Below, piece by piece: positions 52,594 to 62,279 of a DNA stretch of 64,000 bases (position 1 is the first letter of the stretch; every line of letters starts with the position of its first letter). Source of the DNA: Hyphomicrobiaceae bacterium (GTDB lineage Bacteria; Pseudomonadota; Alphaproteobacteria; Rhizobiales; Hyphomicrobiaceae); NCBI GenBank assembly GCA_022842785.1, contig JALHOW010000008.1:106031-170030 (forward strand), in the 5' to 3' direction. The notes under the pieces were generated by a model that did not search any database, was not told the DNA's origin, and saw nothing but the letters and a program-made list of their open reading frames with translations. A program made the position numbers and the translations under genes.

Positions 52594-53874
52594 ATGTTCA
52601 AGCTGTCGAAGCTTGCAGTGGCTGCGGTGTTGATGTTGGCGCTGCCTGCACTCGCGGCGGATGCCGCCGAACCATGCCCCTTGCCCAGCGCCGATCCAAC
52701 CTCACTCGGCCTGTCGAAGGACGGGCTGAAGCGGATTGCTGACACGCTCAATGCCGACATCGCGAAGGGGCAGATCCCAGGTGCTGTTCTCCTGATCGCG
52801 CGCCACGGCAAGATCGGTTACTTCGAGGCCTTCGGGTATCGCGATCCCGAGACGAAGGAGCCGCTGACCACGGACGCGATATTTTCGATCGCGAGCATGA
52901 CCAAGCCGATGGTCTCGGTTGGCGTCATGATGCTGGTCGAGGAGGGCAAGGTCGCGCTCTCAGATCCGATCGGAAAGCATCTCCCGAAAATTGCCGAGTT
53001 GGGGGTAGCCGAAGACCTGGATGTGCGTGAGGGCGAGGTACGGACGCGGCCGGCGAAGCGCCAGCCCACTGTCGAGGACCTGCTGCGCCATACGTCCGGT
53101 ATGACGTCGGGCAATCGCGGCAAGACGGCCGTGCACAAGCTTTGGCCCTACAGTGGCGCACGCGCCGCCGTGCGCATGACGGGCGACGAGCTTCTCGAAA
53201 CGATCGCGAAGCTGCCCCTGCTGCATGATCCCGGCACCTCGTGGGACTATGGATTTTCGACCGACGTTCTGGGGCTGTTGATCGAAAGAGTATCCGGCCA
53301 GAAGCTCTCGCAGTTTCTTTCTGAGCGGCTCTGGAAGTCGCTCGGCATGGACGACACGGCGTTCGCCATTCCCAAGCGGAAGTGGGAACGCTATGCGCAG
53401 GCGTTCGATGATAGCCCTCGCACCGGCAAGCGGCAGCGGGTGCTGCACGCGGAAGGCAAGTCTCTCAAGTACGAATGCGGTGGCGGTTGCGCGGTATCGA
53501 CGGCCGCCGACTACATTCGCTTCTCACAGATGTTGCTGAACGGCGGCACGCTCGACGGCACGCGGATACTGAAGTCCGAGACCGTCGCCGATATGACCTC
53601 CAATCATCTCGGCGCGAATTTCGGCGTGGATGCCGAAGGAACGCGCCCCGGCTTTGGATTTGGCTTGGGCTTTGCCGTGCGGCTCAAGCCCGGAACGTCG
53701 TCGGCGCCGGGCACTGTAGGCGAGTACAATTGGGGTGGAGCCTACGGCACTTACTTCTGGAATGACCCAAAGCTCGGCCTGGCGGTTGTCTTCATGTCTC
53801 AGGCCCCAGGCCCCATCCGCTACCATTATCGGAAGCTTTTGCCGAAGCTCGTGCATCAGGCGCTTGTTCACTGA
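52594..53874 (+). CDS. exported serine hydrolase (class C beta-lactamase/EstB-like), tandem copy 1
   Basis: The ATG at 52594 follows GGGAGG and opens a Sec signal peptide ending near ALAADA (residues 20-22); a much longer open frame upstream overlaps the preceding gene and is rejected. The 426-residue product has the SxxK active site SIASMTKPM near residue 100 and the Tyr motif in WDYGFSTDVLG near 218. KYECGGGCAVSTAADYIRF and WGGAYGTYFWND are typical of the family. Such periplasmic proteins act as esterases or D-amino peptidases; true beta-lactamase activity is rare. It is the first of three consecutive paralogues. Confidence 0.9.
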   Translation: MFKLSKLAVAAVLMLALPALAADAAEPCPLPSADPTSLGLSKDGLKRIADTLNADIAKGQIPGAVLLIARHGKIGYFEAFGYRDPETKEPLTTDAIFSIASMTKPMVSVGVMMLVEEGKVALSDPIGKHLPKIAELGVAEDLDVREGEVRTRPAKRQPTVEDLLRHTSGMTSGNRGKTAVHKLWPYSGARAAVRMTGDELLETIAKLPLLHDPGTSWDYGFSTDVLGLLIERVSGQKLSQFLSERLWKSLGMDDTAFAIPKRKWERYAQAFDDSPRTGKRQRVLHAEGKSLKYECGGGCAVSTAADYIRFSQMLLNGGTLDGTRILKSETVADMTSNHLGANFGVDAEGTRPGFGFGLGFAVRLKPGTSSAPGTVGEYNWGGAYGTYFWNDPKLGLAVVFMSQAPGPIRYHYRKLLPKLVHQALVH

Positions 53875-54022
53875 CGCGCCGACTCTTTCGCAAATGCAGC
53901 ACGGCGCCAGAGCGTGAGCTGCCCGGCACGCGCGGCGTAGTTCCGCCACGTGAGTTGGTCTATCCTTTCATTGCACCCGGCGCCGCAAAGAGCGTCGGGG
54001 CCTGACGGGAGAAAACCAGCCC

Positions 54023-55324
54023 ATGACACTCGCGACATCCATGAAAGGTCTATGCGCGGCAGTGATGATGGTGCCGCTCGCAATGGAAGCCCATGCAAAT
54101 GGCAAGGATCCCTTGCCGCGCGTCGACCCGGCCACGGTCGGCCTTTCGGCCGAACGTCTCGCGCGCATAGGCACCGCGCTCAAGAGCGAGGTGGAGAAGG
54201 GACGGCTACCCGGTGCCGTGGTGGCTGTCGCGCGGCGCGGCAAGCTCGCCTACTTCGAGTCTTTCGGCGCGCTCGATCCGGCGACGAAGGCGCCGATGCC
54301 CCATGACGCGATCTTTTCCATCGCGAGCATGACGAAGCCGATCGTCTCTGTCGGCATCATGATGCTGCACGAGGAGGGCAAGCTCTCGCTCGCCGATCCA
54401 GTCGGGAAGTACCTGCCGCAGATGGCGAACATGCAGGTCGCGGACGTGAAGACGGACGCGAGTGGCGCGGCAACGGTCGAAAGCAAGCCAGCGAAGCGCC
54501 AGCCGAGCGTCCACGATCTCCTGCGTCACACATCGGGCATCACCTACGGTGCGCGTGGCAACACGCCCGTGCACAAGCTCTGGCCCGCCGGCTCGGCGTC
54601 TGCTGCGGTGAGATACACGAGCGCCGAGTTCCTCGACACGATCGGCAAGCTGCCGCTGCTCTATGAGCCCGGCACGGTATGGGACTACAGCCTCTCGATC
54701 GACATTCTTGGCCTCATTATCGAGGCGGTCTCCGGTCAGCCGCTTGCCGTGTTCCTCTCTGAGCGCATCTTCAATCCTCTCGGCATGACCGATACCGCCT
54801 TCGCCGTGCCGGACGGAAAGAAGGACCGCTACGCGGGCGCCTTCGAGAACGACCCGGTGACCGGCAAGCCGCAGTCGGTGCTCCATGCGCGGACCGCCAA
54901 GCCGCTGAAGTTCGATTGCGGTGGCGGCTGCCTCGCCTCGACCGCGAGCGACTACATCCGCTTCTCGCAGATGCTGCTCAACGGCGGCACGCTCGAAGGC
55001 AAGCGCGTCCTCGGTAAGCATACGGTGGCGTACATGACCGCCAACCATCTCGGGCCCGAGATCAAGAACAACGTGGCCGGGCTCGATGCCTCACGCCTCG
55101 GTTATGGTTTCGGCCTCGGCTTCGCGGTGCGCGCCGAGGACGGCATTTCGGGCGTGGCCGGCAGTGCGGGCGACTACAACTGGGGCGGCGCCTATGGGAC
55201 GTACTTCTGGAACGACCCGAAGGAGCAGCTGACGGTCGTCTACATGGCGCATACGCCGGGGCCGATCCGCTCCGAATACCGTCGCCTGATGCACGCTCTG
55301 GCGCTGCAGGCGATCGTGGAGTAA
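54023..55324 (+). CDS. exported serine hydrolase (class C beta-lactamase/EstB-like), tandem copy 2
   Basis: The product is 433 residues; GGGAGAAAA precedes the ATG. A shorter signal peptide (MKGLCAAVMMVPLAMEAHAN) ends near residue 26. The SxxK motif SIASMTKPI is near residue 109, and WDYSLSIDILG and WGGAYGTYFWND match copy 1. The insertion LRHTSGITYGARGNTPVHKLW is conserved with copy 1 (HTSGMTSG in copy 1). The catalytic Ser-Lys-Tyr set is intact. The 148-bp gap before it holds no other gene. Its likely location is the periplasm, and its substrate is unknown. Confidence 0.92.
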   Translation: MTLATSMKGLCAAVMMVPLAMEAHANGKDPLPRVDPATVGLSAERLARIGTALKSEVEKGRLPGAVVAVARRGKLAYFESFGALDPATKAPMPHDAIFSIASMTKPIVSVGIMMLHEEGKLSLADPVGKYLPQMANMQVADVKTDASGAATVESKPAKRQPSVHDLLRHTSGITYGARGNTPVHKLWPAGSASAAVRYTSAEFLDTIGKLPLLYEPGTVWDYSLSIDILGLIIEAVSGQPLAVFLSERIFNPLGMTDTAFAVPDGKKDRYAGAFENDPVTGKPQSVLHARTAKPLKFDCGGGCLASTASDYIRFSQMLLNGGTLEGKRVLGKHTVAYMTANHLGPEIKNNVAGLDASRLGYGFGLGFAVRAEDGISGVAGSAGDYNWGGAYGTYFWNDPKEQLTVVYMAHTPGPIRSEYRRLMHALALQAIVE

Positions 55325-55380
55325 CGACAGCGGCAGAAATGCCGCCCGCGCAGTCATTGCCGTCAAACGGAGAGAAAGCC

Positions 55381-56604
55381 ATGCCGTTCGCATCGAACCC
55401 CGGAACCGTCCTCCAGCGGGCCGCGCCTGCGGAACTCGGCTTCGATGTCGGGCGGCTCGGTCGCATTCGCGAGGCCATCGACCGCGAGGTGGCGGCGGGC
55501 ATGATCCCCGGTGCCGTTGTCGGCATCGCGCGGCGCGGCAGAATCGCGCTGCTCGAAGGCTACGGCTTTCGCGACAAGACGGCCGGCACGCCCATGTGGG
55601 CCGATGCTGTCTTCTCCATTGCTTCCATGACCAAGCCGATGGTTTCCGTCGGTATCATGATCCTGGCCGAGGAGGGGCGTCTCCTCCTCGGTGATCCCGT
55701 CTCGAAATTCCTGCCGCAGCTCGCGGGCATGAAAGTCGCGAAGTCGACAACGAGCGATACGCTCGAGACGGTGCCGGCCGAGCGTGAGATGACCGTGCAG
55801 GATCTGCTGCGTCACACGTCCGGCCTCACGTACCAGAACCGCGGCACGAGCGCCGCCTATCGCGCCTATCCCGTGCATGGGACGAGCGCGACGCTCGACA
55901 AGGAGGAATTCCTCGTCCAGCTCGGCAAGGCGCCGCTGCTCTTTCAGCCGGGTTCGACGTGGGAGTACGGCCTCTCGACGGATATTCTCGGCTTCATCAT
56001 CGAAGCCGTCTCGGGCCAACGCCTTGGCGCCTTCCTTTCCGAGCGCTTGTGGCAGCCGCTTGGCATGGCCGACACGGGCTTCGAACTCACCGACCACACG
56101 CGCGAGCGTTATGCCCGCTCCCTGCCGAAGGACCCGCTGACGGGTGATCCGCTCGTCGTGCATCACGCGACGGGCAAGCTCTCGAAGTGGGAGTCGGGCG
56201 GCGGCGGCTGCGTTTCGACCGCGGCCGATTATCTGCGCTTCACGCAAATGCTGCTCGACGGCGGCGTCGGTAATGGCCAGCGCATTCTTGGCCGCAAGAC
56301 CGTGGCGCTCATGACGTCCGATCATCTCGGCGACAAGATCGCCAACCGTATTGCCGCCACCATGGACCCGGCTTTCGACGGCTATGGCTTCGGCCTCGGC
56401 TTTGCCGTGCGCAAGCAGCAGGGCGTTGCGGCGGCCAACGGCACACCCGGCGACTATTACTGGTCGGGCGTCTACGGCACGTACTTCTGGAATGATCCCG
56501 CCGAGCAGATGACGGTCGTCTCCATGATCGTCGCGCCGGGTCCGATCAGGCTTCGCTACCGACAGCTCATTCGCGCCCTGGTGCTCCAGGCCATGGCAGA
56601 CTGA
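55381..56604 (+). CDS. serine hydrolase (class C beta-lactamase/EstB-like), tandem copy 3 without signal peptide
   Basis: The ATG at 55381 follows GGAGAG; an alternative upstream start would add a few residues but no hydrophobic segment. The 407-residue product begins PFASNPGTVLQRAAPAEL, so unlike copies 1 and 2 it has no signal peptide and is predicted to be cytosolic. The SxxK motif SIASMTKPM is near residue 84, WEYGLSTDILG near 199, and SGVYGTYFWND near the C-terminus. The active site is complete. The copies share gene order and spacing, and have clearly diverged from one another, so they arose by old tandem duplication. Confidence 0.92.
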   Translation: MPFASNPGTVLQRAAPAELGFDVGRLGRIREAIDREVAAGMIPGAVVGIARRGRIALLEGYGFRDKTAGTPMWADAVFSIASMTKPMVSVGIMILAEEGRLLLGDPVSKFLPQLAGMKVAKSTTSDTLETVPAEREMTVQDLLRHTSGLTYQNRGTSAAYRAYPVHGTSATLDKEEFLVQLGKAPLLFQPGSTWEYGLSTDILGFIIEAVSGQRLGAFLSERLWQPLGMADTGFELTDHTRERYARSLPKDPLTGDPLVVHHATGKLSKWESGGGGCVSTAADYLRFTQMLLDGGVGNGQRILGRKTVALMTSDHLGDKIANRIAATMDPAFDGYGFGLGFAVRKQQGVAAANGTPGDYYWSGVYGTYFWNDPAEQMTVVSMIVAPGPIRLRYRQLIRALVLQAMAD

Positions 56605-56631
56605 GCAGCGTCACCATCAGGATTGCATGAC

Positions 56632-57852
56632 ATGACCGCCGCCCCGACCGGACTGCACGCGCTCGCCCAGGGCGTGATCCTTTCGCCCTTCACACGCATT
56701 CGCCGCCTCCTCGATGGTGTCGAGCCGGGCATGTCGCCCGCCATCGAGCTGATGGTCGGCGAGCCGCGCGAGGTCATGCCGAGTTTCGTGCCCGACAGGA
56801 TGGTCGAGGCCAAGGATACGCTCGCCAAGTATCCGCCGATCCGGACGAGCGAGGAGCTGCGCAAGACCATCGGCGCCTGGATCGAGCGGCGCTACGGCAT
56901 TGCGGGCACTATCGACCCGCTGCGCCATGTCCACCCGCTCAATGGTTCGCGCGAGGGGCTTTTCTTCGCGATCCTGCCGGCTGTCGGTCGCAAGGTTGTC
57001 GAGGGGCGCCCTGTGGTCCTGCTGCCGAACCCGATGTACCACGCCTATCTCGGGGCGACGTACGCGGCGAACTGCGAGCCCGTCTTCCTCGATGCCACCG
57101 CCGAGACGGGCTTCCTGCCCGACCTTGACGAGCTGGAGAAGCAACCCGAAACGCTCGCGCGGACGGTCGCCTTCTATCTCTGCTCGCCGGCCAATCCGCA
57201 GGGGGCCGTCGCATCCCCCGATTACATTCGCAAGGCTCTGGCGCTGGCGCGCCAATACAACTTCATGCTCTTTTTCGATGAGTGCTACTCGGAGATCTAC
57301 ACGAAGGAGCCCCCGATCGGCGGCCTGCAGGTCGCGGCGGGCACGCCGGAGGGCTTCAAGAACATCATCGTGTTCAACTCGCTCTCCAAGCGATCGAACC
57401 TGCCGGGCCTGCGCTCGGGATTCGCGGCCGGCGACGCTGATTTCCTCGAAACTTTCGCCGAGATTCGCAATCTCACGGCCCCGCAGATGCCGGGTGTCGT
57501 CCAGCACGCCTCTGTGGCCGTGTGGAGCGAGGAGCAGCATGTGGCCGTGATCCGGCAGGCGTACCGGGCCAAATTCGACGTCTGCGACGAGGTTTTGGGG
57601 GATCGCTTCGGCTACAAGCGCCCTGCTGGCGGCTTTTTTCTGTGGCTCGATATGAGCCATCTCGGAGGTTCGATTCCCGCCACCGTAACTCTTTGGAAAC
57701 GCTGCGGTGTAAAGGTTGTCCCGGGTGCCTATTTGGCACAGCCGAATGCGCGTGGGGTCAATCCGGCGGAACAGTACATTCGTGTCGCTCTTGTGCACGA
57801 TGTGGCCACGATCCGGGAGGCGCTCCAGCGTGTCGTATCTATCAAGGCGTAA
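56632..57852 (+). CDS. pyridoxal-phosphate aminotransferase class I/II (DapC-like)
   Basis: The ATG at 56632 is preferred to a TTG at 56623. The 406-residue product has the PLP-binding lysine in NSLSKRSNLPGLRSGF near residue 245, an aspartate that contacts the pyridine N in FFDECYSEIY near 210, and SPANPQGAV with the conserved Asn near 180. The group matches alphaproteobacterial succinyl-diaminopimelate aminotransferase-type proteins, a step in lysine synthesis that would complement DapB. A broader aspartate aminotransferase role is possible. In related genomes this gene precedes ftsK, as here. Confidence 0.9.
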   Translation: MTAAPTGLHALAQGVILSPFTRIRRLLDGVEPGMSPAIELMVGEPREVMPSFVPDRMVEAKDTLAKYPPIRTSEELRKTIGAWIERRYGIAGTIDPLRHVHPLNGSREGLFFAILPAVGRKVVEGRPVVLLPNPMYHAYLGATYAANCEPVFLDATAETGFLPDLDELEKQPETLARTVAFYLCSPANPQGAVASPDYIRKALALARQYNFMLFFDECYSEIYTKEPPIGGLQVAAGTPEGFKNIIVFNSLSKRSNLPGLRSGFAAGDADFLETFAEIRNLTAPQMPGVVQHASVAVWSEEQHVAVIRQAYRAKFDVCDEVLGDRFGYKRPAGGFFLWLDMSHLGGSIPATVTLWKRCGVKVVPGAYLAQPNARGVNPAEQYIRVALVHDVATIREALQRVVSIKA

Positions 57853-57873
57853 TGGCAACTTGGGATCAAGGCG

Positions 57874-60396
57874 TTGCAGGGCTCCAGCTATGAGCCGAGG
57901 CCGATACTTCCACACCCGTTGGAAGAGCGGCTGAAGGGCAGCTTTCGGCGGCTCGCGGGCGTTGCGCTCGCGGCGCTGACGGCGGCCGGCTGGCTGAGCC
58001 TCATCTCCTGGTCGGCGGCGGACCCGAGCCTGACCCACGCGGCAGGCGGCGCAACGCGCAACTGGATGGGCCCGCTCGGCGCCATCTTCTCCGACCTGCT
58101 GCTGCAATCCGTCGGCCTCGCGGCCATCTTCGGCATGGTCATCGTGACCTTCTGGAGCGCGGAGCTCATCCTGCGCAGGCGGCTCATCGATGCGCGCTGG
58201 CGCATCATGATCGCCCCCTTCGCCGTACTGCTGCTGGCTGGCGCGCTCGTGTCGCTGCCGCCGCCGTCGAGCTGGCCGCTGCATCATGGTCTCGGCGGCG
58301 CGTTCGGCGGCATGGTGCTGAAGCTCGTGTCGAGCGGCTTCGGGCTCATCAATCCCGGGCGGGCAGGGCTCGTCGCGGGCCTCATGCTTTTCGCTGGTGG
58401 CATGTGCGCGCTTTCGGCAGCGCTCGGTCTCACGCAGCGCGAGTTCGCGCTCCTCTGGCAGCGGGATCCGCGCGCCGAACCGAGCGTCTTCGGCGAGGCC
58501 ATGACCGGTCTGACGCAACGCCTCAAGTCCGGGCGCAGCAACTGGCGTCGTTCGGACGACCATCACGACTTCCACAATGAGCCCGACTTCGTGCCGCCGA
58601 CCGGTCCGATGATGCGGTACGCCGAGGCAGCCGATCGCAGAGCCGTGCACCGCGCGCCTGTCCATGAGCCGCCGCCCGCATACGCTGACGACGAATTGCC
58701 GATCACCTTCGACACGGCGACCGAGAAGCAGAGCCGCATCATCGCCGAGCGCTTCGCACCGCCTGGCGGGCGTGCTCAGCGCGGGCCGAGCCTGGAGCGC
58801 GCGCCCGAGCCTGTGCGCCCAGTGCCCGCCGCACAGCCGGCACCGCAACAACAGGCGCCGCCACCACCGCGCCGCCGCGCGGCTCGTCCGCGCGGCTTTC
58901 AGCGCCCGTCACTCGACATTCTCCGCCGCCCGCCACCTTCCAAGCAGGGCGCCGAGATCAACCATGCCGTCATGCGCGGCAATGCTCGCCTGCTCGAGGA
59001 TGTGCTCGCGGACTTCGGCGTGAAAGGCGAGATCAAGGACATTCGCCCCGGTCCTGTTGTCACGCTCTACGAACTCGTCCCCGCGCGCGGCACGAAATCC
59101 GCCCGCGTGATCGCGCTTGCCGATGACATCGCGCGTTCCATGAGTGCTGCATCGGCGCGCATTGCCGTCGTGCCGGGCCGCAATGCCATTGGCATCGAAT
59201 TGCCGAATGCACGGCGCGAATCCGTGTTCCTGCGCGAGCTGCTCGAAGCGGAGCCCTTCGCCGCCAGCGAGGCACAACTCCCGATCACGCTCGGAAAAAG
59301 CATTGCCGGTGATCCAATCGTCGTCGATCTCGCGCGCATGCCGCATCTGCTGATCGCGGGCACGACCGGTTCGGGCAAGTCGGTCGGCGTGAATGCGCTG
59401 ATCCTTTCGCTGCTCTACCGCCATTCCCCGGAGACGTGCCGCTTCCTCATGATCGATCCGAAGATGCTGGAGCTGTCCGCCTACAACGGCATTCCGCATC
59501 TTCTGACGCCCGTCGTCACGGACCCGCATCAGGCGGCGGGCGCTCTCGAATGGGTCGTGCGCGAGATGGAGGAGCGCTATCGGCGCATGTCCAAGCTCGG
59601 CGTGCGCAATATCGAGATGTTCAACACGCGCGTGCGCACCGCCGCCGAGCGTGGCGAGAAGCTCGCCCGCCGCGTGCAAACGGGCTTCCACCCCGAAACC
59701 GGCAAGCCGATGTTCGAGAGCGAGCCACTCGACTACACGCCCATGCCGTTCATCGTCGTCGTGGTCGACGAGTTCGCGGACCTGATGGTGGTGGCGGGCA
59801 AGGAAGTGGAGGGTGCCGTGCAGCGCCTCGCGCAGATGGCGCGCGCGGCCGGCATTCATCTCATCATGGCGACGCAGCGCCCGAGCGTCGATGTCATCAC
59901 CGGCACGATCAAGGCGAACTTCCCGACGCGCATCAGCTTCAAGGTCGCGTCCAAGATCGACAGCCGCACCATCCTCAACGAGCAGGGTGCCGAGCAACTC
60001 CTCGGTGCGGGCGACATGCTCTTCTCCGGTGCCGGCAGCGCGGTCATGCGCGTGCACGGGCCGTTCGTTTCCGATGACGAGGTTCAGCAGGTGGCCGATC
60101 ATCTGCGCGCCCAGGGCGAGCCGTCCTACGTCGATGTCATCCTCGACCACGCGCCCGAGGACGAGGAGCAGGATCCAGAGGACGAGGCCGACGAACTCTT
60201 CGACCGTGCCGTGGCGCTGGTCGTGCGCGAGCAGCGTGCCTCGACGAGCTTTCTTCAGCGGCGCCTGGCCATCGGCTACAATCGCGCCGCCGACCTCATG
60301 GAGCGCATGGAGCGCGATGGCTTGGTCGGGCCGGCGAACAACGTCGGTAAGCGGGAGATCCTGCTCGGACCGGGCGACCGCGACGACCTCGCCTGA
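57874..60396 (+). CDS. ftsK: DNA translocase FtsK
   Basis: FtsK pumps DNA at the septum and activates XerD at dif during division. The 840-residue product has a TTG start at 57874 (uncertain, weak AAGG upstream). Membrane helices lie in about the first 190 residues (four visible). A Pro/Arg-rich linker follows (about 210-360). The motor has Walker A IAGTTGSGKSVGVNAL near 493, and Walker B FIVVVVDEFADLM near 628, and ends in an ATPase part. The C-terminal gamma winged helix (about 770-835, RASTSFLQRRLAIGYNRAAD) reads KOPS sites. All parts are present. Confidence 0.95.
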   Translation: MQGSSYEPRPILPHPLEERLKGSFRRLAGVALAALTAAGWLSLISWSAADPSLTHAAGGATRNWMGPLGAIFSDLLLQSVGLAAIFGMVIVTFWSAELILRRRLIDARWRIMIAPFAVLLLAGALVSLPPPSSWPLHHGLGGAFGGMVLKLVSSGFGLINPGRAGLVAGLMLFAGGMCALSAALGLTQREFALLWQRDPRAEPSVFGEAMTGLTQRLKSGRSNWRRSDDHHDFHNEPDFVPPTGPMMRYAEAADRRAVHRAPVHEPPPAYADDELPITFDTATEKQSRIIAERFAPPGGRAQRGPSLERAPEPVRPVPAAQPAPQQQAPPPPRRRAARPRGFQRPSLDILRRPPPSKQGAEINHAVMRGNARLLEDVLADFGVKGEIKDIRPGPVVTLYELVPARGTKSARVIALADDIARSMSAASARIAVVPGRNAIGIELPNARRESVFLRELLEAEPFAASEAQLPITLGKSIAGDPIVVDLARMPHLLIAGTTGSGKSVGVNALILSLLYRHSPETCRFLMIDPKMLELSAYNGIPHLLTPVVTDPHQAAGALEWVVREMEERYRRMSKLGVRNIEMFNTRVRTAAERGEKLARRVQTGFHPETGKPMFESEPLDYTPMPFIVVVVDEFADLMVVAGKEVEGAVQRLAQMARAAGIHLIMATQRPSVDVITGTIKANFPTRISFKVASKIDSRTILNEQGAEQLLGAGDMLFSGAGSAVMRVHGPFVSDDEVQQVADHLRAQGEPSYVDVILDHAPEDEEQDPEDEADELFDRAVALVVREQRASTSFLQRRLAIGYNRAADLMERMERDGLVGPANNVGKREILLGPGDRDDLA

Positions 60397-60564
60397 ATTG
60401 CTCCCCGCGCACCCTTCTACGACTAAAGTATGAATGGTGCGCTGCACAATCATATTGCATCGCACAATGAGCCGCCCTACATACCTGTCGCGGACAACAT
60501 TCCTGCGTGAGCTGCTCCCCGATGCTCATGCAATTGAAACAGATACAAGAAATGGAGAAATCAG

Positions 60565-60987
60565 ATGAATGAGCACTTCACGCGTCAGGCCGAGCAGTTC
60601 ATGGAAGCCGCCAAGGCCGCGAAAATTCCCGAGAATATCCAGGCTCTCGCCGAGCAGGGCGTGACCCGCTCGCAGGAAGCTTTCGAGAACCTCAGCTCCG
60701 CTGCGAAGGATCAGGTGAAGGCCGCCGAGGAGCTCACGCTCGCGACCCAGGCCGGCATCAAGACGATCGGCTCGAAGATCATGGACAACACGGTCGTCAA
60801 TGCCGAGGCCGCCTTCGATGCCGCCCGCGCCATTGCTCGCGCCGGTTCGGTTCCCGAGGCGCTGCGTCTTCAGGCCGAGTTCTTCCAGCGTCAGTTCGCG
60901 GTCGCCGGTGCGCAGACGAAGGAGCTTTTCGAGCTCTCGACGCGCGTTGCCACGAACACCTTCGAGACGGCCCGCAAGCGCGGTTGA
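60565..60987 (+). CDS. phasin family protein
   Basis: The 140-residue product follows GGAGAA. It is a helical amphipathic protein with phasin features: NEHFTRQAEQFMEAAKAAKIP, then long helices containing TLATQAGIKTIGSK and AEFFQRQFAVAGAQTKEL, which pack on lipid or granule surfaces. Phasins coat polyhydroxyalkanoate granules and control their size. The name phaP would be possible but is not certain, because no phaC or other PHA genes adjoin. A strong terminator follows, so the gene is monocistronic. Confidence 0.87.
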   Translation: MNEHFTRQAEQFMEAAKAAKIPENIQALAEQGVTRSQEAFENLSSAAKDQVKAAEELTLATQAGIKTIGSKIMDNTVVNAEAAFDAARAIARAGSVPEALRLQAEFFQRQFAVAGAQTKELFELSTRVATNTFETARKRG

Positions 60988-61017
60988 TCGACGGTATCGA
61001 TACTTCAGTGATTGCCG

Positions 61018-61050
61018 AAGCCCGTGGGAGCGATCCCGCGGGCTTTTTGT
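61018..61050 (+). terminator. rho-independent terminator after the phasin gene
   Basis: The arms AAGCCCGTGGGA and TCCCGCGGGCTT pair with one G-U around a GCGA tetraloop and are followed by TTTGTTT. It begins 31 bp after the phasin stop and is a textbook terminator. Confidence 0.92.
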
Positions 61051-61134
61051 TTCTTGCCGCGGGCTGCTGCACTCGACTGCTGTACAATGCCCGCGGCGGC
61101 CACGCGGAGTGACCGAGCGGCGGCGCGAGCCCGT

Positions 61135-61205
61135 TCGTGGCTGCGCCACGAGAGGGGCTGCCGCCCCTTCACCCCGCCCGGGGGACACCCCCGGAACCCC
61201 CGCTT
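61135..61205 (-). repeat. three-hairpin structured repeat, left copy
   Basis: Read on the minus strand there are three hairpins in series: CCGGGGG-TGT-CCCCCGG (61194-61178), GGGGC-GGCA-GCCCC (61167-61154) and TCGTGGC-GCA-GCCACGA (61151-61135). A similar series, in the opposite orientation, lies beyond the orphan gene at 62280-62340. The remaining sequence from 60988 to 61338 holds the phasin terminator and no other gene; it includes GC-rich low-complexity DNA. Confidence 0.75.
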
Positions 61206-61338
61206 ATTCAGATTTGCGGCATTGCGTAGCAAACGCACCAAGTATCGCGCGGCGAAAGTGGTTGGGGGTACCAACCATGGCGGCTAGCGTGACTGTAGTA
61301 TCCTGCGCCCGCCGCATTTCGAATCGGCGGGGGTTCCT

Positions 61339-62184
61339 GTGCTCAAACAAATATTGGCAAGGCTGGACGCTATACCACGCTTGCTCCTATTGGCGTGGGT
61401 GGTCGGCGGACCATTCCTTTGGATGCTTTTTCGGGAGCTATTCAAGGACCGCATCTTCGGGAACGCGAATAATTGGCTCGACCAAAATCTGGGGCCAATC
61501 ACGAGCGCCGTCGCATCTAGCGCACTATGGCTTGTATGGATGACCGCCTTTGGTGGCTGCCTCCTTTTGGTGTGGTGGCTGACGAAGCGCTCTATGGATA
61601 CGCCAACGACAACTGCGACCTCCCCCCAAGTAACATCAGCGGTAGAACCAAGATCTGCACGCCCCTCGACGACCTATGAGGGTGCGCACCATGAACTGTT
61701 GCTGTTCGTAGTCGACCACCTATTGCCAGCGTGCGAGGCGCAATTTGTCCTTCAGGCCACGCTCATCTCGCTGGGTTCGAAGAACGAAGCACTTCAGATC
61801 ATGGCGAATTCGCAAATTGGCGCTCCGCTACACGGGTATGATGTGCTTGCCGGCCTGCATACTAGCCCGCCGAGATACATCGACTTCGACGAAATGATCG
61901 CTGCAGTGGATGAGGCCGAGAAATCCTATCAGGCGTTCTGTTACCAGTCTTATCGGCTAGAGAAGGGCGTCTGCCATATCCTGTCAGATCCTCCAGGTCA
62001 GGGGCTTCACGAGCAATGGCGGGTCAGGCACAACAAATTATTGGAAGCCTACAATGCAATAAAAAAGGACTCTCGATTCAAGCAGCTGTTCCGCCCATCA
62101 AACAGCCGCCCCGCCCGGTGGGGGCCTCCCCTTCAGAAGGGGCAAACGCTACCGCCCCCAGATGGGGTCTTTCCCGACGATTGA
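61339..62184 (+). CDS. orphan membrane protein in a low-GC segment
   Basis: The GTG at 61339 starts a 281-residue product; GGCGGGGG is only a weak binding site. Two membrane helices occur at about residues 13-33 and 54-80. A Thr/Ser/Pro-rich hinge follows (about 85-110), then a polar helical domain with EGAHHELLLFVVDHLLPACE, AQFVLQATLISLGS and EQWRVRHNKLLEAYNAI, and a short Pro/Gly-rich tail. Base composition is visibly lower in G+C than the neighbours, with codons such as TTA, ATA and AAT that are rare elsewhere. No family is recognised. Two inverted structured repeats flank it, suggesting recent acquisition. Confidence 0.7.
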   Translation: MLKQILARLDAIPRLLLLAWVVGGPFLWMLFRELFKDRIFGNANNWLDQNLGPITSAVASSALWLVWMTAFGGCLLLVWWLTKRSMDTPTTTATSPQVTSAVEPRSARPSTTYEGAHHELLLFVVDHLLPACEAQFVLQATLISLGSKNEALQIMANSQIGAPLHGYDVLAGLHTSPPRYIDFDEMIAAVDEAEKSYQAFCYQSYRLEKGVCHILSDPPGQGLHEQWRVRHNKLLEAYNAIKKDSRFKQLFRPSNSRPARWGPPLQKGQTLPPPDGVFPDD

Positions 62185-62279
62185 CCGATCAGTCGGTTTC
62201 AGCAAGGCGCACAGTGGTGCAACCCACCGCGTCAAGACATTGCAGCATGAATGCTCCAAATCATAAAGCCGGGTGGGTT

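Noticed and set aside
56617..58851. 744-codon open frame on the minus strand
   Set aside because: It is antisense to the aminotransferase and ftsK genes. Its product is low-complexity and Arg/His-rich without motifs, as expected for the antisense frame of GC-rich coding DNA.
58909..60465. 518-codon open frame on the minus strand opposite ftsK
   Set aside because: It is the antisense shadow of the FtsK motor domain, with no recognisable domain and a His/Arg/Glu-rich composition.
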